Part shown: piece after piece, positions 51,604-57,213 of the stretch
Layout of the letters: the number at the start of each line of letters is the position of its first letter
How positions within the stretch are numbered: position 1 is the stretch's first letter
From: Chryseobacterium oryzae
GTDB taxonomy: Bacteria; Bacteroidota; Bacteroidia; Flavobacteriales; Weeksellaceae
Length of the DNA: 57,213 nucleotides
Reading direction: 5' to 3'
Assembly: GCF_022811665.1 (NCBI RefSeq)
Contig: NZ_CP094530.1
Location: forward strand, 1 to 57,213
The notes under the pieces: generated by a model
What the model saw: the letters and a program-made list of their open reading frames with translations, nothing else
Told to the model about the DNA's origin: nothing
Databases searched by the model: none
Made by a program: the position numbers and the translations under genes

Positions 51604-52770
51604 TTAGATCCATGGATCTAAGACCACCTTTACACAACCATCCTCTTTTTTGTCAAAGATGTCGTAACCTTTGGCTACTTCGTCTATTGACAGTCGATGT
51701 GTGATAATATCGTCTAGGACTACTTTTCCATCTCTTACATATCCTATTAATTCATCGATAATGGCATGTACGGGACACTGTCCCGCCTGTATTCTTAATC
51801 CCTTATCGAATATTTGACCGACTTTAAAATTATCATAATTGTAGGGGTAAACTCCAAGAATGGAAACCTTACCGCCTCTGCGGACTGCACTCATACAAGC
51901 TTCTACCACTTTAATTGAACCTTTCTCTAAGTTAATAACAGCTTTAGCTTTATCTATTAGATTTCGATCTGGCTCGAATCCCACAGCATCAATACATAAA
52001 TCTGCACCACGACCATGGGTCAGGCTTCGTATGTGTTCAATTACCTCTTTACCATCTTTCCACAAAATTGTTTCACACCCAGTTAATCTTTTAATTTGGT
52101 CTAATCGATATTGTTGAGTATCCACCACAATAACCTGTCCGGCATTTTTTAGAATAGCACTTTTTGCGGCCATACTTCCTACGGGTCCGGCCCCAAATAT
52201 TGCTACGGTTTCACCGCCTTTTAATTCTCCCCACATTACCCCAGTATACCCTGTTGGAAATATATCTGTTAAGAATAATGCTTGATCATCCGTTAAATTA
52301 TCTGGCACTACTCTGGGTCCGAAGTCTCCATATGGAACTCGTACATATTGTGCTTGCCCGCCATCATAACCCCCGTATAAATCGGTGTAACCAAACATGC
52401 CACCACCTTTTTCGGTCATTATTCCCCCTTCAGGTCCATAATTTTCTTCATTACTATGCTCGCAAGCCCCTGGTAGATCATGATTGCAAAAATAACACGA
52501 TCCACATGCTACTGGGAAAGGAACAACAACACGATCACCCACCTTTAATTTAGTCACTTCGCTACCTATTTCTTCGACTATTCCCATAAATTCGTGACCC
52601 ATTGTCATTGGTCTTGGTTGAGGAATACCTCCGGAATACATATGAAGATCACTTCCGCAAATTGCTGTAGATGTTACTTTCAAAATTATGTCAGAGGGCT
52701 CTTTAATTTTTGGATCGTCTACCGTATCACAAGTTATTTTTCCGGGACTGTGAAAAACTGCTGCTTTCAT
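51604..52770 (-). CDS. Zinc-dependent alcohol dehydrogenase (formaldehyde-dehydrogenase-like MDR)
   Basis: The 388-residue protein has the catalytic zinc site (C38 in AICGSDLHMYSG, and GHEFMG) and structural-zinc cysteines (CGSCYFCNHDLPGACEH). A Rossmann motif AIFGAGPVGSMAA (about 192-204) is followed by IVVDTQQYRL. The PTGYTGVMWGELKGG region is typical of glutathione-independent formaldehyde dehydrogenase-like members. It oxidises an alcohol or aldehyde with NAD; the substrate is not evident. It is a single gene ending in a terminator, in the stress region. Confidence 0.9.
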   Translation of the reverse strand: MKAAVFHSPGKITCDTVDDPKIKEPSDIILKVTSTAICGSDLHMYSGGIPQPRPMTMGHEFMGIVEEIGSEVTKLKVGDRVVVPFPVACGSCYFCNHDLPGACEHSNEENYGPEGGIMTEKGGGMFGYTDLYGGYDGGQAQYVRVPYGDFGPRVVPDNLTDDQALFLTDIFPTGYTGVMWGELKGGETVAIFGAGPVGSMAAKSAILKNAGQVIVVDTQQYRLDQIKRLTGCETILWKDGKEVIEHIRSLTHGRGADLCIDAVGFEPDRNLIDKAKAVINLEKGSIKVVEACMSAVRRGGKVSILGVYPYNYDNFKVGQIFDKGLRIQAGQCPVHAIIDELIGYVRDGKVVLDDIITHRLSIDEVAKGYDIFDKKEDGCVKVVLDPWI

Positions 52771-52866
52771 ATAGGTTGTTTTTTTAGGGATTAATAAATA
52801 AATTATATCAAATTTTTAGCCATAGAAATGAAATTGAATCAAATATTTAAAGTATCAATAAAAATA

Positions 52867-52890
52867 AACCGCCTCTGTTGTGAGGCGGTT
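52867..52890 (-). terminator. Terminator of the katE operon
   Basis: AACCGCCTC (52867-52875) and GAGGCGGTT (52882-52890) are perfect 9-base arms. On the minus strand a TTTATTTTTATT tail follows. It lies 25 bases beyond the katE stop. Confidence 0.88.
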
Positions 52891-52915
52891 AACAATTCAA
52901 TGCAAAAATTATCGC

Positions 52916-55054
52916 TTAAGCGGGTACTTTCGGATTTTCTTCTCTATTCCAAAATCGATGTTTTTTAATTGCGTCCACAAACTCATCCAAATTGCCTGAA
53001 GTTGTTACTCCTTCTTGTGGTAGTTTAAGATTTGGTAACGCCTTTTGTATTAAATCACTACCATTAGAGTCTGCTCCAATTGGTTTGCAGTGTTTAAAGG
53101 CTTCCATAATAAAATGAACTGCATCTGGATTTTCTAAAAGAAGATCAATGTTCTTTCCTCCTGGAACATAAACGGCATCAAACACAACGGAAGCTGCGGT
53201 CAATAAACTATCATCTACAGGATAAAGATCGGAATTTTCCGTACTCACGAATCCATGATCAGGTGCAATTACACATACCACCGCGTCCAATTCTTCAAGT
53301 TGTCTTTTAATTTTCGTAAATGCTTCATCTTTGACACCATCCGCCGTTAACAAGGCAATTTTCCTGTGTTTAATATGATCTACCAATTTAGTAGCCATAC
53401 TTAAGGAAGGAGCGTCTTCGATTGGTAAGTCATTTTTAAAGGAAAAATAATGTTCTAAATTTCCATCAGCAGGAATACTGTCAGTGATCGGTTGTGGTAG
53501 TCGCTCTGTTGTTAAACCAAGTTTTTTTGCAACAATATTTGCCAATTCTTCATTAACTTCTAAAAGCATATTTACCATACGCTGTCGAATGGGTACCGTT
53601 TTTACCTTTCCTAATTCAAAAGCGAAAGCATTTTGAATATGCCGTTTTTCATGATCTGTCATGCTATTATAGAATAACGATGGCTGACTAAAGTGATCGA
53701 AAAAGCTCTTACTTCTCTTTCTAATTTTTGTCGAATCTATACGTTCTTCATAGGAGGTGAATCCGCCTTCACTCATTTTCGCCTGAAATGGACAACCACC
53801 TCCTAAAGAATTAGGATTGTAAGCAACCTTCCCTTTATTTATTTGCATTCTGTGCATGCCGTCCCTCTGATTATTGGTAACTTCCGGAATTGATTTATTG
53901 ATGGGGATCTCATGAAAATTCGGACCACCTAATCGAGAAATTTGAGTATCTGTGTATGAAAACAGACGTCCTTGCAATAAGGGGTCATTTGTAAAGTCGA
54001 TACCAGGGACGATGTGTCCTGGATGGAAAGCGACTTGTTCGGTTTCTGCGAAGAAATTATCAGGATTTCGATTTAAGGTCATCTTGCCTATAATTTCTAC
54101 CGGTACCATTTCTTCAGGGATCAATTTCGTTGGATCTAGCAGATCAAAAGGGTATTTATGTTCATCTTCTTCAGGAACTATTTGCACACCTAATTCCCAT
54201 TCCGGATAATGGCCCGCATCAATTGCTTCCCAAAGATCACGACGGTGGAAATCGCTGTCTTTACCTGAAATACGTTGCGCCTCGTCCCAAACCAAGCCCA
54301 TGACGCCTTGTAATGGTTTCCAGTGAAATTTAACGAAGTGAGACTTCCCATCTTCATTTATAAATCTGAAAGTGTGAATCCCAAAGCCTTCCATCATTCG
54401 CAAACTCCTTGGGATAGCACGATCGCTCATAAGCCAAAGTATGTTATGCATTGCTTCGGGCATCAACGAGATAAAATCCCAAAAGGTATCGTGAGCAGAT
54501 GCTGCTTGCGGTATCATATTATCAGGTTCCGGTTTAACTGCATGAACCAGATCTGGGAATTTTGTTGCATCCTGTATAAAAAATACGGGCATATTATTTC
54601 CCACTAGATCATAATTACCTTCTTGAGTATAAAACTTTACTGCGAAACCCCGAACGTCTCTGGGAACATCGGTAGAGCCTTTACTTCCTGCAACTGTTGA
54701 AAAACGTGCAAAAACTGGTGTCTTAATTGAAGTCTCATTTAAAAATTTGGCTTTTGTATATTTTGCCATTGGCTTATACAATTCAAAAATACCGTGTGCG
54801 CCAGAACCTCTCGCGTGTACGACTCTCTCTGGAATTCTCTCATGATCGAAGTGAGTAATTTTTTCTCTAAGTATAAAATCTTCAAGAAGGGTAGCACCTC
54901 GTTCTCCCGTTTTTAGTGAATTTTGATCATCATTAATTTTTAAACCTTGATCGGTGGTCAGAAATTCTCCTTGATTGTCCGTAGTAAACTTTCTTAGCTG
55001 TTCTTTTTTAGGATTTGCTCCATTTTCAAATGGTTCTTGTTCATTTATTTTCAT
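52916..55054 (-). CDS. katE: Large-subunit heme catalase (KatE/HPII type)
   Basis: The 712-residue protein has the catalase core: the active-site histidine H80 in RVVHARGSGAHG, GNNMPVFFIQDA with the distal Asn, and the heme-ligand Tyr region RLFSYTDTQISRLG. The C-terminal flavodoxin-like/DJ-1-type domain (about 560-700, KIALLTADGVKDEAF, VYVPGGKNIDLL) defines the large-subunit clade. It removes hydrogen peroxide. It is the last gene of an operon with the DUF892 gene (26 bases) and the unknown gene. Confidence 0.97.
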   Translation of the reverse strand: MKINEQEPFENGANPKKEQLRKFTTDNQGEFLTTDQGLKINDDQNSLKTGERGATLLEDFILREKITHFDHERIPERVVHARGSGAHGIFELYKPMAKYTKAKFLNETSIKTPVFARFSTVAGSKGSTDVPRDVRGFAVKFYTQEGNYDLVGNNMPVFFIQDATKFPDLVHAVKPEPDNMIPQAASAHDTFWDFISLMPEAMHNILWLMSDRAIPRSLRMMEGFGIHTFRFINEDGKSHFVKFHWKPLQGVMGLVWDEAQRISGKDSDFHRRDLWEAIDAGHYPEWELGVQIVPEEDEHKYPFDLLDPTKLIPEEMVPVEIIGKMTLNRNPDNFFAETEQVAFHPGHIVPGIDFTNDPLLQGRLFSYTDTQISRLGGPNFHEIPINKSIPEVTNNQRDGMHRMQINKGKVAYNPNSLGGGCPFQAKMSEGGFTSYEERIDSTKIRKRSKSFFDHFSQPSLFYNSMTDHEKRHIQNAFAFELGKVKTVPIRQRMVNMLLEVNEELANIVAKKLGLTTERLPQPITDSIPADGNLEHYFSFKNDLPIEDAPSLSMATKLVDHIKHRKIALLTADGVKDEAFTKIKRQLEELDAVVCVIAPDHGFVSTENSDLYPVDDSLLTAASVVFDAVYVPGGKNIDLLLENPDAVHFIMEAFKHCKPIGADSNGSDLIQKALPNLKLPQEGVTTSGNLDEFVDAIKKHRFWNREENPKVPA

Positions 55055-55080
55055 GTTGTTAATTTTTTGAATTACTTAAA

Positions 55081-55650
55081 TTAAACGGCATTTAAATCTT
55101 TAGACTGGAAATTTTCAGAATTCGCTTGAGAATTTAAATTAGTATCTGCTATCGTACTTAGTAGGCAATCAGATTTTTTTTCTTCTCCTAATGTTCTCAA
55201 TAGTAGATCAAGTGCAGTTCTTTCATTTAGAGTTTTAGCAAAAGCTGCTAAGGTTCCATAAGTGGCAATTTCGTAATGTTCGATTTTTTGAGATGCTGCA
55301 ATTATACCCGCATCTCTCACTGGTCCTGCTTCAGTTTCTTGAACAATTTCGTCTCCTTCTTTGAGTAGTCCTTCCATGGCTAGACATTTTTTTCCTTCAG
55401 CTTTTTCTCCCAAAGATTTAAAGGCATCATCCAGTCTTGTTACTTGAACCTTTGTTTGATCCAAATGATTTTTAATGGCGGTCTTCAACTTTTGATCTGT
55501 AGCATTTTCAAACATTTTTGGTAGCGCTTTGACTAACGCGTTTTCTGCCCAATAAATATCTTTCAGTCCGTCGATGAAAAGCTCTCGTAAACTTTTTGCT
55601 TTGTCGCTACTCTCCTTTTGGTTAGTAGTCTTTTTTTTGTCAGTTCCCAT
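55081..55650 (-). CDS. DUF892 / YciF-type ferritin-like stress protein (copy 2)
   Basis: The 189-residue all-helical protein is clearly paralogous to 50401-50967. Shared segments are LRELFIDGLKDIYWAENALVKALPKM (in parts), IKNHLDQTKVQVTRLD, and GIIAASQKIEHYEIATYGTLAAFAKTL. It is probably metal-binding. It is in an operon between the unknown gene (11 bases upstream) and katE (26 bases downstream), which ties it to peroxide defence. Confidence 0.92.
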   Translation of the reverse strand: MGTDKKKTTNQKESSDKAKSLRELFIDGLKDIYWAENALVKALPKMFENATDQKLKTAIKNHLDQTKVQVTRLDDAFKSLGEKAEGKKCLAMEGLLKEGDEIVQETEAGPVRDAGIIAASQKIEHYEIATYGTLAAFAKTLNERTALDLLLRTLGEEKKSDCLLSTIADTNLNSQANSENFQSKDLNAV

Positions 55651-55661
55651 AATATTGAATT

Positions 55662-56282
55662 TTATTGATTTGTTGTATTTTCGTTTTTAAGACATTTATA
55701 AAGATACTTCTCGTCAAGAATGTTTTGAACCCAAAGCTCCCAGTGAATTTTACTCAAACCAAAAACTCCGCCCTTGGCTACAAAAAAGTTTCTGATTTTA
55801 TCTATAACTGGTAAATTTCTGTAATTAACAATTTCATTTCGTCCGTGGACTTCCGCAACAATTTCTAAATTGTGCTTTTTAATATTAAAGTAGTTTTTTG
55901 CTTTGTTTTGAAAGAAATGCGCTGTAGTTTGAATTCCTGGTGGGTGCGTAGGACTTACTGTGATAAGATAAGACTCAACATTATTCTCGTCCACAACTTT
56001 AATTTCTACAATTTGAACCCAGTCAAATCCTTTTCCAGTCTTATTGGAAGGTCCAGGAATTTTAATCTTAATAAGATCGCCAGGAGCTGGAGGTAATATT
56101 GTTACGTCTCCATTTTTGTCTACAAGTGAAAATTTGGTAGCATTATCAAATAAATGCTCCCAATTAGAAATATTAAAAAAAATTTCCTTTACATTTTTGA
56201 AATACTGAGTGCATTCTTCTTTAGTGGCAAAGATTTTCGTTTGACTGGAATCATGATGACTTACTTCAATTTGTAAATCCAT
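55662..56282 (-). CDS. Unrecognised 206-residue protein, paralogue of 46381-47043
   Basis: The ATG at 56282 gives MDLQIEVSHHDSSQTKIF; a longer frame to 56315 has a poor N-terminus. The protein is soluble. It shares the IPGPSNKTGKGFDWV, TAHFF, AEVHGRNEIVNYRN and FGLSKIHWELWVQNIL segments with its paralogue and with the decayed copy at 45819-46037. It is the first gene of the operon with DUF892 and katE, so its product is probably also part of the peroxide-stress set. No function can be given. Confidence 0.75.
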   Translation of the reverse strand: MDLQIEVSHHDSSQTKIFATKEECTQYFKNVKEIFFNISNWEHLFDNATKFSLVDKNGDVTILPPAPGDLIKIKIPGPSNKTGKGFDWVQIVEIKVVDENNVESYLITVSPTHPPGIQTTAHFFQNKAKNYFNIKKHNLEIVAEVHGRNEIVNYRNLPVIDKIRNFFVAKGGVFGLSKIHWELWVQNILDEKYLYKCLKNENTTNQ

Positions 56283-56435
56283 TTTTAATAATGTTTTTAT
56301 AACATAAAGGTACAAATTATCTGATAAAGTGCGATTTATATTTTAATTCAATCCATTTTAAATTTATCTTTAAAGAGACAGAATTAACAAAAATTAAAAA
56401 TCTGAAACATTCCATTGAACCCTGTCGGGAACATT

Positions 56436-56565
56436 CCATTTATTCAGACTTTTAATTTTGCTTTTCACTCACTATTCTATTTTCTTCACGCTTCAAAAAC
56501 ATTTCCCTACCGCTTTGCTATCAGTCAATTCTTTTTCAGCTAAAAATAAAATACTTTCGGAAAAA
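56436..56565. repeat. Degenerate direct repeat, unit 1
   Basis: It shares CCATTTATT-AGAC, TTTTCACT, TATTTTCTT-ACG-TTCAAAA, CATTTCCCT--CGCTTTGCT and TTCGGAAAAA with unit 2 (56641-56772). The period is about 205 bases. Confidence 0.65.
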
Positions 56566-56640
56566 GTGCCACCGCTTTGCCTACGCTTAAAAAAATTGCA
56601 GATTTAAAAAAGCAATAGATCTAAAAAATTCTGGTTCCCG

Positions 56641-56772
56641 CCATTTATTTAGACCTATTGCTTTTATTTTTCACTACCTATACTATTTTCTTTACGTTTC
56701 AAAACCATTTCCCTGTCGCTTTGCTTTCGGTCAATACTTTTTCAACTAAAATTAATATAGGTTCGGAAAAAA
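56641..56772. repeat. Degenerate direct repeat, unit 2
   Basis: It matches unit 1 over about 130 bases with many substitutions, so the duplication is old. The function is unknown. Confidence 0.65.
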
Positions 56773-56928
56773 ATTAAATCGCAATTTTTCTTTCCACTAC
56801 TTTGCCCGAGCTCATATTGAATTTCTGTTTTGTTTGAAAAATTTTCTACTGACTGGAAAGTTATTGATAGCGTTTTAGAGCATTCCAAAAAACGTAGAAC
56901 TCATCTACTTTTCTTTCATCCCATTTCT

Positions 56929-57155
56929 GGTGTTTTTCTGTATGCAAAATTAAAAATGGAAGTCTTCCTAAAAAAATGAATTTGGGAATCCATCAATATT
57001 TACTCTTCGATTAATTTAAATATTGACGAACCCACCTAAACCCTTCGGGCAAATTCATTTCTAGCTTCCACGCTGTATCAGTTTTAGAAATCATTCCATT
57101 TTTAGAGTCATTTAGCAAAGAAAAAGACACCTCAATTATACGAATAAAGATAAAA
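56929..57155. repeat. Long direct repeat, copy B
   Basis: It matches 39573-39798. The hairpin arms are longer here (TCAATATTTA and TAAATATTGA, 56993-57026). The continuation after the window end would be bases 1-70, which again match 39880-39915. That places copy B directly before ardC if the molecule is circular. Confidence 0.8.
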
Positions 57156-57213
57156 GCAGTGAGTTCTTTGACATTTTCGAAAACCCCTAAAACCGTTTAG
57201 ATAATAGTTCTTT

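Larger units (their letters stand above)
56283..56928. other. Non-coding stretch with tandem degenerate repeats
   Basis: No credible gene is seen. The stretch holds the katE operon promoter, AACATTCCATT twice (about 56407 and 56431), and two related blocks of about 130 bases. Confidence 0.6.

Noticed and set aside
26..57213. tRNA or rRNA genes
   Set aside because: No cloverleaf with CCA-type end or conserved rRNA segment was noticed on either strand when reading the gaps between genes.

Overview
The window looks like a whole or nearly whole conjugative plasmid from a Bacteroidota host, most likely a flavobacterium of the Weeksellaceae (Chryseobacterium/Kaistella type). The evidence is the Bacteroidetes-style transfer genes (TraE, F, G, J, K, M, N, O), the BfmA-type accessory protein with a Bacteroidetes-type relaxase, the AT-rich leaders without strong Shine-Dalgarno sites, and occasional TAnnTTTG -7 elements. 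A roughly 300-base block at 39.57-39.91 kb is repeated across the two ends of the window (56.93 kb to the end, continuing into bases 1-70). This suggests that the molecule is circular and that the window is one full turn of 57,213 bases. That is an inference, not proof.

Layout. (1) 0-15 kb, transfer module: ArdC-like antirestriction protein, a candidate oriT, relaxase accessory protein and relaxase, coupling protein, VirB2/3/4/5/6/8/10/9-like genes, TraO, a large TraQ-like lipoprotein and a convergent lytic transglycosylase. (2) 15.6-18.9 kb, a glycan cluster on the minus strand: glycosyltransferase, UDP-galactopyranose mutase and a clan-A glycosidase. (3) 19-25 kb: a solo relic end of an IS91-type element, an abasic-site/SOS mutagenesis set (SRAP, umuC, umuD), an FAD/NAD(P)-binding protein and a small lipoprotein.

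(4) 25.3-37.6 kb, a defence island: two almost identical 2,431-base IS91-family elements in direct orientation. They flank an operon of XRE regulator, a zinc-hook ABC ATPase resembling the RloC/PrrC anticodon nucleases, type III Mod and type III Res. Both IS copies sit at equivalent places in related sequence contexts. (5) 37.7-39.4 kb: a VOC protein and a tyrosine recombinase beside a nested inverted repeat. (6) 39.5-45.8 kb, maintenance: small leading-region genes with a shared leader motif, ParA plus partner, Rep_3-type initiator, about ten C-rich iterons (oriV) and a serine resolvase. (7) 45.8-56.3 kb, stress module: DCC thiol oxidoreductase, SpoIIAA-like protein, DUF2383, two DUF892/YciF-like proteins, zinc alcohol dehydrogenase, KatE-type catalase, and three members (one decayed) of an unrecognised family, mixed with broken genes.

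Together these genes describe a self-transmissible plasmid. It can evade restriction on entry (ArdC), impose its own restriction with a possible tRNA-cleaving backup, and give its host oxidative and envelope stress functions plus error-prone repair. The strongest candidate for an under-described system is the HTH/RloC-like/Mod/Res operon between the IS91 copies. Several genes are broken at homopolymers. Some of these breaks may be sequencing errors, but the two in the IS recombinase are shared by both copies and so are probably real.
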